Shown: positions 52,007 to 59,676, counted from the stretch's first letter. The stretch: DNA of 64,000 nt from Klebsiella spallanzanii (GCF_902158555.1 NZ_CABGGS010000034.1:219701-283700); one strand, 5' to 3'. Numbers and translations: made by a program. The notes: generated by a model not told the origin, from the sequence alone.

Positions 52007-53889
52007 CAGACCAGTCAGCCGATCTCGTAACTAAAATTGACGTTATTCCTGACCTTGACGGGCTCAATAGCTTTGATGCCGCGATTGATAAGGCTATCGC
52101 AAAGGTTAACCAGCTTGACGCCGCTATCAAACGCGTCAACAACCTGAAGCCTGCAAGCCCATACGCGCCTAGCAGCGCATCAACAGCGCCGACAGCCGCA
52201 GCGACAGCAGCAATCGCCACAGTAGCCGCTACAGGCACGAATTTGATTGCTCGTACACCTTTGGCGGAGACTGTGCGCCGCGAGTCTCAGAAGGTCGCAC
52301 GTGCAGCCGTTCAGGGCATGGGTAACGGTATTGGCCTTCCTCTTCTGGGCGGTGGCGGTTCTGGTGGCGGAGGTCTGCTATTGCCGCCGCCGCGTGCTGG
52401 TGGTTTTAACCCGTTCGACGCGTCCAATTTTCCCAGCGAGCCGCTAAATACCAGGAAGAAACCAGTTGCTGATGCCGTACAGAGCGGGATACGTAACCCG
52501 TTTGGTGTTGATTCTATGCTGGCAGGGGCTGGGCTGACTGTTGGCATTATGGCAGCGGGTAATGCACTGGCTGACAGCCTTGATTCAATCCAACGGCAGC
52601 AGGCGCAGATTGCGAGGTTGACGCAGACAACCGGCGACGCAAAAGAGGCGTTCTTTGCACTTAATCAGGCCGCGAGTGATGTTCGAAGCGACAGCGGGGC
52701 GTTTATCTCAACCTATACCAATATGGCGACCGCCACGCAGAAACTTGGAAAGTCTCAGGAGGAAACAATCCGGGCGACTCAGGGGCTTGTTGGCGCATTA
52801 CAGCTAGGTGGCGGCAGTGCTGAAGCGGTAAACGCAGCGCTTTACCAGATGGGCCAGGCATTTTCTTCTGACAGGTTCGGCGGGGATGAGTTTAGATCCT
52901 TCATGGAGGCCATCGGTACAATGGCCCCGGAAGTGGCAAAGGCTTTCGGCACGGATGTGAAAGGGCTACGGGCAATGTCAGAGGCCGGGAAGCTGACGGC
53001 GGAAACTATGATTAAAGCTTTTGAGAAAATGGCGGCGAGTAATGCCGACCTGCTTAAAAAACAGGGCTGGACGTGGGGCCAGACAATGACAGTCATGAAA
53101 AATGACTGGCAGGCATTTTTAGCGCAGGCAACCATCGGCGGAGAGTGGAGAAAATTCACTGATTGGGCCGCAAATACACTTATTCCTTTAGCCAGAGGCG
53201 CAGAAAAAGAGGTTGCCGCGTTCTGGTCAACGCTGGCAGATGAAAGCAAGTCAGCGATTCTGATAGGTATTCTTGGCGCTGTTGGGGCGGCATTTACCGC
53301 GTTGGCTATTCCAGTTATTGCAGCAGTATGGCCTTTCCTTGCGATTGGTGCTGCTGTATGGGTAGTTTATGAAGCATTTGTAGAATGGAAAGCATGGTTA
53401 GATGGCAAGGGAGGAACCATTTTTGATAGTGTTTTTGGCAGTTTTGACGAATTTGAACGGCGTTACCCAAATCTTATAGCAGCACTCAGAACGATTATTG
53501 ATTTGGCTGGAAAAGCTGCTTCGGGTATAGACAACGCAACTAAGCAAAATGGCAGCAACGGGATTATATCCGATGCTATTGAAAATCCGTGGATGACGGC
53601 TTTTAAGGGGCTTTATAACCTTACGCCTCTGCCAAATACATTCAGGTCATTGGGTGGGTTAAGTGATATGTTTGACCTCAATCCCTTACCGGGCATAGAA
53701 AGCGCTCTTGGCATCCTTCCTTCAACGGCTACAGGCACACCAAACATTAGCAATAGTGGAAATAAAACAACTACCATTATTGTTAATAGTCCAAAAGAGG
53801 CCGCTGATACGGTAAATAATATTGATGAGCCGGGTACTCTATCTGGTGATATTGGTGGTAATATCGCGGAGTCAACAGGGGCAAGATAA
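52003..53889 (+). CDS. Tape measure protein
   Basis: The 628-aa protein has an N-terminal helical and Ala/Thr-rich linker part, Gly-rich LGGGGSGGGG, then the tape measure N-terminal domain core: DSLDSIQRQQAQIARLTQTTGDAKEAFFALNQAASDVRSD, GKSQEETIRATQGLVGALQLGGGSAEAVNAALYQMGQAFSSDRFGGDEFRSFMEA. Hydrophobic membrane-like segments are near 425-460. It sets tail length. It is short for a tape measure, suggesting a tail of roughly 90-100 nm by the usual 1.5 angstrom per residue rule. Confidence 0.88.
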   Translation: MTDQSADLVTKIDVIPDLDGLNSFDAAIDKAIAKVNQLDAAIKRVNNLKPASPYAPSSASTAPTAAATAAIATVAATGTNLIARTPLAETVRRESQKVARAAVQGMGNGIGLPLLGGGGSGGGGLLLPPPRAGGFNPFDASNFPSEPLNTRKKPVADAVQSGIRNPFGVDSMLAGAGLTVGIMAAGNALADSLDSIQRQQAQIARLTQTTGDAKEAFFALNQAASDVRSDSGAFISTYTNMATATQKLGKSQEETIRATQGLVGALQLGGGSAEAVNAALYQMGQAFSSDRFGGDEFRSFMEAIGTMAPEVAKAFGTDVKGLRAMSEAGKLTAETMIKAFEKMAASNADLLKKQGWTWGQTMTVMKNDWQAFLAQATIGGEWRKFTDWAANTLIPLARGAEKEVAAFWSTLADESKSAILIGILGAVGAAFTALAIPVIAAVWPFLAIGAAVWVVYEAFVEWKAWLDGKGGTIFDSVFGSFDEFERRYPNLIAALRTIIDLAGKAASGIDNATKQNGSNGIISDAIENPWMTAFKGLYNLTPLPNTFRSLGGLSDMFDLNPLPGIESALGILPSTATGTPNISNSGNKTTTIIVNSPKEAADTVNNIDEPGTLSGDIGGNIAESTGAR

Positions 53890-53899
53890 GGATAAGATA

Positions 53900-54166
53900 A
53901 TGCCAAAGAATGAGTTTAAGGATTTCGCGACCTTCGAAACTCTCATAACGCCAAAAATAATCACTGTTGTTTACTGGTTGGTTACAGTGCTTCTCATCCT
54001 CGGCAGCATTTTAAGCTGGTTGCGTCAAAGCGAAGGTATGAGTATCAGTTTTGCTGTATCTCTAGTGGCTACAAGGGTGATTTTTGAATTAATCATGGTT
54101 TCATTCAAAAACAACGAGTATCTACGCCGAATTTGTGAAGCGGCAGAAGCCAAAAAGAGCGATTAA
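53900..54166 (+). CDS. DUF4282-type membrane protein in tail operon
   Basis: The 88-aa protein has two TM helices (ITVVYWLVTVLLILGSILSWL; FAVSLVATRVIFELIMVSF) and ends NNEYLRRICEAAEAKK, the layout of DUF4282 proteins. It sits between the tape measure and baseplate genes, followed by a terminator, so it looks like an inserted extra gene (moron). Superinfection exclusion is a plausible but unproven role. Confidence 0.65.
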   Translation: MPKNEFKDFATFETLITPKIITVVYWLVTVLLILGSILSWLRQSEGMSISFAVSLVATRVIFELIMVSFKNNEYLRRICEAAEAKKSD

Positions 54167-54210
54167 CCGCCAGCGGTAACAGCATGTAACCCACACAGCT
54201 AAGATGTGAA

Positions 54211-54238
54211 AATCCCCTCTACGAAGGGGATTTTTTTT
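54211..54238 (+). terminator. Rho-independent terminator inside tail operon
   Basis: AATCCCC (54211-54217) pairs with GGGGATT (54226-54232), with a T8 run (54231-54238). It lies between the DUF4282 gene and the next tail gene, only 10 bp before the latter's start. Confidence 0.85.
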
Positions 54239-54247
54239 GGGGTTTTT

Positions 54248-54844
54248 ATGGCTGAAGGTATGGACGCGGCGATTAGTGCGCCAGGCGATAAACGGGCTGT
54301 CATGGTGTTCGAATCAGGTGTGACGGTGTCACTTAGGCTCAAAATACGTGAGGAAGTGTCGGCAAAAAGAACCATTGCACAAGGTAAGATTGAGACGGGC
54401 TATAAAATATCAGATGGTGAAGTTGACGATCCAAAGGTAGCCAGTTTTGAGGGAATCATCACCGGCACTAATTTACCTTTTGCGCCGCTGCATATGATTT
54501 CTGCCATGAATCAGGCTCAGGCCATTCAGGCAGCTTACGATACAAAGGAATTTGTATCGGTCTATACATCCTTCATGGCAATGCCTCAATGCCGCATCAC
54601 ATCACTTTCAATTGAAGCTGTTCCGAAGAAAAACAGCTATACCGTCAAGCTCACCGCTCAGAAAGTTGAGACGGTGACATTCCAGCGCTCACGCACAAAA
54701 TCAGCGCAAGCAAAAACTTCCAATCCGGCAGGGAAGGGGAAAACGTCCGCAGGTAAAAAGAGCGCTACCACGGTAGACGCGAACAAAGAGCCGCAAAAAG
54801 TCTATGCGCTTGAAAAAATGCGTCGTGTGTTGGGAGGGGCGTAA
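54248..54844 (+). CDS. Baseplate protein, distal-tail-like
   Basis: The 198-aa protein (MAEGMDAAISAPGDKRAVMVFESGVTVSLRLKIREEVS...) has a beta-rich N-terminal 150 residues and a Lys/Ser/Thr-rich linker (KTSNPAGKGKTSAGKKSATT) before a short helix. Position after the tape measure fits a baseplate/tail-hub adaptor. The start codon lies just past a terminator, so it needs antitermination or its own promoter. Family assignment is uncertain. Confidence 0.6.
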   Translation: MAEGMDAAISAPGDKRAVMVFESGVTVSLRLKIREEVSAKRTIAQGKIETGYKISDGEVDDPKVASFEGIITGTNLPFAPLHMISAMNQAQAIQAAYDTKEFVSVYTSFMAMPQCRITSLSIEAVPKKNSYTVKLTAQKVETVTFQRSRTKSAQAKTSNPAGKGKTSAGKKSATTVDANKEPQKVYALEKMRRVLGGA

Positions 54845-55183
54845 ATGGAACCTGCTTACTACGAGATTGGTGTTATCGCATCGATCCCAGACCAGGAATT
54901 CACATCATCACTGAACGGCGTGGTTTTGAATATGCGCCTGTTTTTCGCAACAACTACAGAGCTGTGGTGGCTTGAAATATCTAACGCAGACAGGACGGTT
55001 ACACTGTCACAAATTTGCTTGCGTCCGGGAGTCTGGCACGGACTTAGCGGAAAATTGCCGGGCTATGCTGGCGCGGGAGCGATTGGCGTTGCTCGTCTTA
55101 GACCAAATGAAAAATTTGGAGACGTTAATGCTTTTGATGGAGGCTTTGGCCTTTTCTTTTACGACGAACTGGAGAGTGATTAA
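54845..55183 (+). CDS. Baseplate plug-like protein (DUF6983-type)
   Basis: The 112-aa protein (MEPAYYEIGVIASIPDQEFTSSLNGVVLNMRLFFATTTELWWLEISNADRTVT...) has the all-beta pattern of small phage baseplate plug proteins and follows the preceding baseplate gene with no gap. GGLFFYDE closes the fold. It is a structural component by position and style. Confidence 0.68.
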   Translation: MEPAYYEIGVIASIPDQEFTSSLNGVVLNMRLFFATTTELWWLEISNADRTVTLSQICLRPGVWHGLSGKLPGYAGAGAIGVARLRPNEKFGDVNAFDGGFGLFFYDELESD

Positions 55184-55462
55184 GTGGGGAGACTCTGGAA
55201 GCGATTTATTGAATCACTTTCGCCTAAAAAGCTGGGTGTTCTGCTGGCTTTGGTGGTGGGGTTCACGCTGGGTGCGATTAAGTTTTGGGACTGGTTTAAA
55301 TACAGGGTGGGAATTATTACGGCGGCTCTTGCGGTGCTTTCTCTTAATGAATGGGCAGTAATTATCGGCATTTTATGCACAGTGGTGACATGCCTCGTTA
55401 ACTGGTATTACGAGCGCAAAAAATACCTAATCGCTTTAAGTGGGGGGGCGCGTGGGGAATAA
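55184..55462 (+). CDS. Holin (two-TM, class II-like)
   Basis: The 92-aa protein starts with GTG directly after the previous stop codon. Two TM helices (KLGVLLALVVGFTLGAIKFW; WAVIIGILCTVVTCLVNWYYERKK) and a third partial hydrophobic part (VGIITAALAVLSLN), with charged ends, match small phage holins. The lysozyme gene overlaps its end by 11 bp, the usual holin-endolysin order. It controls the time of lysis. Confidence 0.8.
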   Translation: MGRLWKRFIESLSPKKLGVLLALVVGFTLGAIKFWDWFKYRVGIITAALAVLSLNEWAVIIGILCTVVTCLVNWYYERKKYLIALSGGARGE

Positions 55463-55982
55463 GAGCAAATTAAGTGCCGTTATGCTGGGTTTGATTGCTG
55501 CCGGGGCAAGCGCTCCGGTATTGATGGCGCAGTTTCAACACGAAAAAGAAGGAACCAGCCTGACGGCCTATCAGGACAAAAGCCGGGGTATATGGACTAT
55601 TTGCGGCGGTGTGACTTACGTTGACGGCAAGCCGGTAATCAAAGGCATGAAATTAACGCGAGCACAGTGCGATAAAATAGACAAAGCTGAACAAGCTAAG
55701 GCGCTGGCATGGGTGGATAGAAATGTCAAAGTACAATTAACGGAGCCGCAAAAAGTTGGAATTGCTTCATTTTGTCCGTGGAATATTGGCCCCGGTAAAT
55801 GTTTTCCATCTGGTTTTTATCGTGACCTGAACGCGGGAAACTTTAAAGGCGCTTGTGCGCAAATTAAGCGCTGGGTATGGGATGCCGGACGTGATTGTCG
55901 CATCCGGGAGAATAATTGCTATGGTCAGGTTATCCGCAGAGACCAGGAATCAGAGTTAACTTGCTGGGGCATGGACAAATGA
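55452..55982 (+). CDS. GH24 lysozyme-type endolysin with SAR domain
   Basis: The 176-aa protein (GTG 55452; an in-frame GTG at 55440 is possible) has an N-terminal weakly hydrophobic helix (LSAVMLGLIAAGASAPVLMAQ), a signal-arrest-release segment, then the lysozyme core HEKEGTSLTAYQDKSRGIWTICGGVTYVDG with the Glu-8aa-Asp-5aa-Thr/Cys pattern. Several Cys residues (TICGG, AQCDK, SFCPW, GKCFP) could hold disulfides that control activation, as in P1 Lyz. It cuts peptidoglycan after release from the membrane. Confidence 0.88.
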   Translation: MGNKSKLSAVMLGLIAAGASAPVLMAQFQHEKEGTSLTAYQDKSRGIWTICGGVTYVDGKPVIKGMKLTRAQCDKIDKAEQAKALAWVDRNVKVQLTEPQKVGIASFCPWNIGPGKCFPSGFYRDLNAGNFKGACAQIKRWVWDAGRDCRIRENNCYGQVIRRDQESELTCWGMDK

Positions 55983-56512
55983 AAACAAAATATGCCGTGT
56001 TAATTGGCCTGATTATAGCGTCGTCATTAGGTGGCGCTGGTTATGTCATCCATGAATCAGCTTTTGAGGCCGGGAAAAAGGATAACGATAAAGAATGGAA
56101 ACTGAAGTGGTCGGAGCGCGACAAGGCCGATAAGGGCGCGCAGTTGAGACAGGAACAAGCGCAGCGTGAAGAAGAAATCAGGCGTAAGAAGAAAACAGAG
56201 GAAATTGTAAATGATGCAGAGCGGGAAAAACAAAAGGCACTGGCTGAAGCTGCTGACGCTGATAATGTTGCTGACCAGTTGCGCGGGCAACTCGCCAAAA
56301 TCAGGCGTGAACTCGCAACCAGTGAAACCGGCCGGATTTCCGCAAATGCCGCCAGAAGGCAGACAGCCGCCGAAACCGCAAGTTTGCTTGCCGACCTGTA
56401 CGAAGAATCAGACCGTCGCGCGGGAGAAATCGCTAAGTATGCTGATGCAGCAGCAAGCGCCGGGAGCGTCTGCGAACGCACATATGACGCGGTAACGCGA
56501 TCTGTTGAGTGA
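55979..56512 (+). CDS. Rz-like inner-membrane spanin
   Basis: The 177-aa protein has one N-terminal TM helix (YAVLIGLIIASSLGGAGYVI) and a long charged coiled coil (KWSERDKADKGAQLRQEQAQREEEIRRKKKTEEIVNDAEREKQKALAEAADADNVADQLRGQLAKIRREL) reaching across the periplasm, as in Rz. The start overlaps the lysozyme stop codon (ATGA). It forms a complex with the nested Rz1 lipoprotein to fuse inner and outer membranes. Confidence 0.87.
   Translation: MKTKYAVLIGLIIASSLGGAGYVIHESAFEAGKKDNDKEWKLKWSERDKADKGAQLRQEQAQREEEIRRKKKTEEIVNDAEREKQKALAEAADADNVADQLRGQLAKIRRELATSETGRISANAARRQTAAETASLLADLYEESDRRAGEIAKYADAAASAGSVCERTYDAVTRSVE
56211..56495 (+). CDS. Rz1-like outer-membrane lipoprotein, nested in Rz
   Basis: In the +1 frame inside the Rz gene, ATG ATG at 56211 (GAGGA 8 nt upstream) opens a frame with a lipoprotein signal (HWLKLLTLIMLLTSC; lipobox LTSC) and a Pro-rich mature part (GVNSQPVKPAGFPQMPPEGRQPPKPQVCLPTC). 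Those are Rz1 hallmarks. The 94-aa length is longer than lambda Rz1, but the lipobox and Pro content are decisive. It anchors in the outer membrane and pairs with Rz. Confidence 0.82.
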   Translation: MMQSGKNKRHWLKLLTLIMLLTSCAGNSPKSGVNSQPVKPAGFPQMPPEGRQPPKPQVCLPTCTKNQTVAREKSLSMLMQQQAPGASANAHMTR

Positions 56513-56704
56513 TCGAAACGGATCAATTAATGCCCGTATGTGATTGATAATTTGGATGGTTGAATGAAAAGGGCGGGGATGTGATGTAGATTGCTTGTTT
56601 GTAGTTGATTTTTAAACTGACTACGGATACGCTTTAAGACACGGAGAACAAGGGTTTTCTGAGATTAACGCGCATAACAAGCGGTTTACTCGTTTTGGTC
56701 TGCA

Positions 56705-56732
56705 ATTTAACATAATATACATTATGCGCACC
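56705..56732. other. dif: dif site; attR of tailed prophage
   Basis: These 28 bp are, on the minus strand, identical to the E. coli dif sequence: XerC arm GGTGCGCATAA, centre TGTATA, XerD arm TTATGTTAAAT. The left 19 bp plus one more A are shared with attL at 22107. XerCD resolve chromosome dimers here with FtsK. The filamentous phage genes begin on its right. After integration of both elements the functional dif is therefore kept between them. Confidence 0.95.
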
Positions 56733-56889
56733 AATGGTAAGGATGGCAGAATCTGGCGGGAATCGTTGACACTGGCCGTCAACTGGCTACTATCGACAGT
56801 GATTCAAAATCATCCGTTTCTCCAAACGAATCAGAATCAAATGTCTATCAGCAGTAAGTGAACGGCCTGACCTCACCAATCAGGCCTGT

Positions 56890-57084
56890 TCATCCAGTTG
56901 CAGTTGGTAAATCTGTACCTGACACACGAGAATCAAACACCACTTCTTCAGTGCCATCACCATGATGCCGGATAATCTGGTAACCGGATTGTGGGTTCTG
57001 ACTCTCAGCTTCATAAGCAGCCCGGAATTCTGGATCTTTGAGAAGCATCACTTTCAGCTCCTGATGCGTCATGAATTTTTCCAT
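56890..57084 (-). CDS. Short HigA-like protein fragment
   Basis: The 64-aa protein (start 57084, GGGG upstream) begins MEKFMTHQELKVMLLKDPEFRAAYEAES, the standard N-terminus of HigA-type XRE antitoxins. The helix-turn-helix part is absent; instead SGYQIIRHHGDGTEEVVFDSRVSG follows. No toxin gene lies beside it. It may be a truncated antitoxin or an unrelated small phage-end protein. It lies between dif and the filamentous genes, on their strand. Confidence 0.5.
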   Translation of the reverse strand: MEKFMTHQELKVMLLKDPEFRAAYEAESQNPQSGYQIIRHHGDGTEEVVFDSRVSGTDLPTATG

Positions 57085-57268
57085 GATAAGCCCCGATAAA
57101 TGCTGCCGCGCCGAATCAGCCATAACGCTGAAAATGGAAACTGTACGGCTTGGCCAACCCCGGACAGCAACAAAACAAGTTTTGTCACTGACCGGAGTTA
57201 TCTTTCAAAACAGACAGTTAACGATTTTTTGTCTGGTGTTTATGCGTGAAATTTCGTGCGTACGAAAT

Positions 57269-57589
57269 TCACCACCAATAAACAAACGGACGATGACTGA
57301 CCGGAAAAGCAATGCCGTCAGCATCATGACCACGCATTACCTGGTTGAGAAGCCTTCTGACTTCACGGCGCTCAGGCCTGGTCATCATCATATTGCGATA
57401 CCAGGACGGCGATTTATCAAACTGAGGCGTATAAGTCCATGTATAACGCGGCTTAACCGGCTCTTTCGGCGTATAGGGCGCGATAAAATCAACACCCTTT
57501 TTCGTCCATATTCGAATGTTCATGTTACCAAGATAACGGGTTACAAATTCCCGTTCATCAATATCAGGTGTTAACCTGAATGTAATCAT
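57269..57589 (-). CDS. Filamentous-phage end protein, unknown
   Basis: The 106-aa basic protein (MITFRLTPDIDEREFVTRYLGNMNIRIWTKKGVDFIAPYTPKEPVKPRYTW...) is downstream of the shortened major coat gene on the same strand. I do not recognise the family. It is not a Zot ATPase: no Walker motifs. The open frame reaches back into the coat gene region (to 57658) only by chance after the junction at 57607. It may be the last gene of the phage transcript. Confidence 0.5.
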   Translation of the reverse strand: MITFRLTPDIDEREFVTRYLGNMNIRIWTKKGVDFIAPYTPKEPVKPRYTWTYTPQFDKSPSWYRNMMMTRPERREVRRLLNQVMRGHDADGIAFPVSHRPFVYWW

Positions 57590-57599
57590 TCGTTCATCA

Positions 57600-57839
57600 T
57601 TAACAATATGCGGATTTAACGGTACGCAATACCCAGCGAACGCCAGCAACACCGGCATAAAGTGTTACCAGTGAAGCAGCAACGGCCATAATCGCAACCA
57701 GAACTGTACTGAAATCAATGCTGTTCGTCAGCGGCGATAAATCAACACCACCTGATGCCGCTCCTTCTGCGGCGAAAGTCGCGCCAGAAACAGCCATTAA
57801 TGCAGGTACAGCCAGAAAACTAACGATTTTTTTAAACAT
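57600..57839 (-). CDS. Major coat protein (pVIII/Cep-like), copy 1, altered end
   Basis: The 79-aa precursor has a signal peptide (MFKKIVSFLAVPALMAVSGATFA), an acidic N-terminus of the mature form (AEGAASGGVDLSPLTNSIDF), a TM helix (VLVAIMAVAASLVTLYAGVAGVRWV) and a basic end (LRTVKSA), which is the standard layout of filamentous major coat proteins. Copy 2 stops after KSA. Here the repeat boundary at 57607 changes the stop codon, adding Tyr-Cys. The protein may still assemble, but a terminal Cys inside the DNA-contact end is odd. Confidence 0.85.
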   Translation of the reverse strand: MFKKIVSFLAVPALMAVSGATFAAEGAASGGVDLSPLTNSIDFSTVLVAIMAVAASLVTLYAGVAGVRWVLRTVKSAYC

Positions 57840-57873
57840 AACTCTATCTCCATTACATGTTAAAGGTTCGCAT

Positions 57874-58125
57874 TCAAGCAGTACGAACCATCTTTATTAC
57901 CTGTCCCACACCTACAGAAAAAAGCCAGAGCAGCAGGACAGAGCCAAAACCTAATGTCCAGTAATTTCCCATTGCAAAATAATCAATTTGATGAAATGGT
58001 TCAGAACGTACCATTATTGCCTGACATTCTTTTGCATTGTTCGCATTACATAAATAACCTTCAATACGGTAACCATTTTCAGGAATATGATTATCAAACT
58101 GAATATCGAACCCTGATGTATCCAT
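57874..58125 (-). CDS. Small one-TM filamentous-phage protein, copy 1
   Basis: The 83-aa protein has a polar N-terminal half with two Cys (YLCNANNAKECQ) and one TM helix (YWTLGFGSVLLLWLFSVGVGQVI) with a basic end (KMVRTA). It lies between the ssDNA-binding and major coat genes. A minor coat role (pVII/pIX-like) or a phage-specific membrane role fits the position. It follows the ssDNA-binding gene by 2 bp. Confidence 0.7.
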   Translation of the reverse strand: MDTSGFDIQFDNHIPENGYRIEGYLCNANNAKECQAIMVRSEPFHQIDYFAMGNYWTLGFGSVLLLWLFSVGVGQVIKMVRTA

Positions 58126-58127
58126 AA

Positions 58128-58445
58128 TCAGCCTTTTATTTCAGTAATACCGCCATCTGATGAAATGTTATAAGTTACTCCTTCCCTACCCTCCATTGAC
58201 CAGACGCGAACATATACGGGTATCTGGACTAACTTACCGATAAAATTATTTGCCTGATTCATTACACCGGCATTAACAAGAGCCTGAGATACACGAATAA
58301 TAATCTGGTCTTGCTTAGTGCCGCCAAAACCATCAGGGATCTCTAAGCCAATACCAATTTCATTATAGTATCCCTGACCATTGACTTTATTGCGCTGGCG
58401 AGCACCAAGCATTTTACCTTTTACAAAAAGACCATAATTAGACAT
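58128..58445 (-). CDS. ssDNA-binding protein (pV/RstB-like), copy 1
   Basis: The 105-aa protein is beta-rich (MSNYGLFVKGKMLGARQRNKVNGQGYYNEIGIGLEIPDGFGGTKQDQIIIRV...LVQIPVYVRVWSMEGREGVTYNISSDG), the pattern of filamentous phage ssDNA-binding proteins of the gpV/RstB-like kind. They coat the viral strand before export. It comes directly after the replication gene (11 bp) with GGAGAG upstream. Confidence 0.8.
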   Translation of the reverse strand: MSNYGLFVKGKMLGARQRNKVNGQGYYNEIGIGLEIPDGFGGTKQDQIIIRVSQALVNAGVMNQANNFIGKLVQIPVYVRVWSMEGREGVTYNISSDGGITEIKG

Positions 58446-58456
58446 ATCACTCTCCT

Positions 58457-59509
58457 TTAATGCCAGTTACTGGCATGTGAAATACGGTTATAATCGAAAA
58501 TTAAACCTTTCTCATAAACCCATGATGGAATTTTGGCTGGTTTGGCTTCAAGAGTACGAACCAACGGAACAACGTTATTAGAATCCGGTGACTCACAATA
58601 AAAGTTAATATCTATTCCGAAAGAAAGTAATTCTTTACGGTGTCGGTAGAATGTAGGTTTCGGTAACATTTCTTTCATGTTCGCGCCCTGCTTCCACAAC
58701 AAATATGTAGACTGTATTTTTCTTGGGAGATTAATTATTTTTTCATCAGTTAATATAGTATTTTGATTCATTTCTATTCTCCCTACATAGTCAGAGAATA
58801 ATTTATTGGGCGCCTCAATATTCCAGCTATTACCAAGCGTAAGATTTAAATCAATTAATTCAGTTGTTCTTAACGTTAATTCAATACGTAATTTATCTTT
58901 TGACCAATCCAGTAAACCAGCTTTAACGAATTCGTCTGCCATCTGGTGCCCTTTTTTACCAGATGTGTGTTCATCATATTTTGAATAAAATTTCAAACTC
59001 CAACGACGGGAGTTTTTTCCTAAATAAACAGTGCCACCTTTACCACAGGCGCGACCGTGGCGAGTTTTCGCTTTAAATTCTGCGGCATATAACCATGCGC
59101 GGACATTTTCTAATGTTGACAATGAATACATGTAGTTGATATCGATGCGCGAGATCTTAAATTGCCCTGCCATTACCTGTCGATAGGATGGAAGATCGTG
59201 AGGAATATGCAGTAATGCCAATATTCTGGCGTAAGCTGTTAATACCAACCCTTGCAAATCGTCGGAACCGATAACAGAGTGACCTTGCAAAAACTTTGAT
59301 GGATTGCCGTCAATATAGAGATGTGTTGCCCGACCTTCGCCATCAGATCCAACAGATCTTACTTTCATTGTGGATTCATACGAACCGCGAACGGTCAACC
59401 GTTTTACTGTTTCCCACTCCACTGCACCGTCAGCATCAACGCTGACGACACTACCAGCCGGTAACGGTCGGTGTGTGCAAGGTAGGATCCCGGTAAACCA
59501 GTCAATCAT
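58457..59509 (-). CDS. Rolling-circle replication initiator (pII/RstA-like), copy 1
   Basis: The 350-aa protein belongs to the phage replication initiator family (Phage_CRI/gene II-X). Blocks include MIDWFTGILPCTHRPLP, FKISRIDINYMYSLSTLENVRAWLYAAE, GKGGTVYLGKNSRRWSLKFYSKYDE, LRIELTLRTTELIDLNL and KPTFYRHRKELLSFGIDI. The Tyr in YLGKNSRRWSLKFYSKYDE is typical of the nicking region. It nicks the double-stranded form and starts strand-displacement synthesis. It is divergent from the repressor gene. Confidence 0.87.
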   Translation of the reverse strand: MIDWFTGILPCTHRPLPAGSVVSVDADGAVEWETVKRLTVRGSYESTMKVRSVGSDGEGRATHLYIDGNPSKFLQGHSVIGSDDLQGLVLTAYARILALLHIPHDLPSYRQVMAGQFKISRIDINYMYSLSTLENVRAWLYAAEFKAKTRHGRACGKGGTVYLGKNSRRWSLKFYSKYDEHTSGKKGHQMADEFVKAGLLDWSKDKLRIELTLRTTELIDLNLTLGNSWNIEAPNKLFSDYVGRIEMNQNTILTDEKIINLPRKIQSTYLLWKQGANMKEMLPKPTFYRHRKELLSFGIDINFYCESPDSNNVVPLVRTLEAKPAKIPSWVYEKGLIFDYNRISHASNWH

Positions 59510-59562
59510 GTATCGCCTCAGAGAACAATTTTGTGACCAGAAAGCCTGTCAAGAGCTTATTA

Positions 59563-59636
59563 GTACCAATTCAGTCACATAAATGTACCACCCAAGATCT
59601 CACCTCTCAAGTGATTTTGTACTGGATAAGTGACAT
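59563..59636. promoter_or_regulatory. Operator-like direct repeats between repressor and rep, copy 1
   Basis: Two 18-bp elements, GTACCAATTCAGTCACAT (59563-59580) and GTACTGGATAAGTGACAT (59619-59636), share GTAC....T.AGT.ACAT. They lie in the 167-bp divergent promoter region. They are candidate binding sites for the repressor. Confidence 0.5.
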
Positions 59637-59676
59637 ATTTGTTCTTTTGAAATGAGTCAAAAAAGTAGGAGATAGA

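Larger units (their letters stand above)
22107..56723. mobile_element. Contractile-tailed (myovirus-type) prophage inserted in dif
   Basis: The element of about 34.6 kb is bounded by 20-bp direct repeats taken from the dif site. It encodes two terminase subunits, a DUF1073 portal, MuF, DUF2213, DUF2190 and DUF2184 head proteins, DUF3383 sheath, DUF3277 tube, a frameshifting tail chaperone, tape measure, a full baseplate, tailspike, holin, SAR endolysin, Rz/Rz1, ERF and Ref recombination proteins and a tyrosine recombinase. All structural genes look intact. No CI-type repressor was recognised. The integration point lies between lysis and early genes, so tail genes are found at both ends of the late region. 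Confidence 0.93.

Noticed and set aside
52311..52547. Proline-rich frame opposite the tape measure gene
   Set aside because: It is the complement of the Gly-rich linker and of low complexity, with no start signal.
57269..57658. Zot/pI assembly ATPase in the 57.3-kb frame
   Set aside because: The protein is about 106 aa, has no Walker A or B motif and no TM helix, so it cannot be the assembly ATPase.
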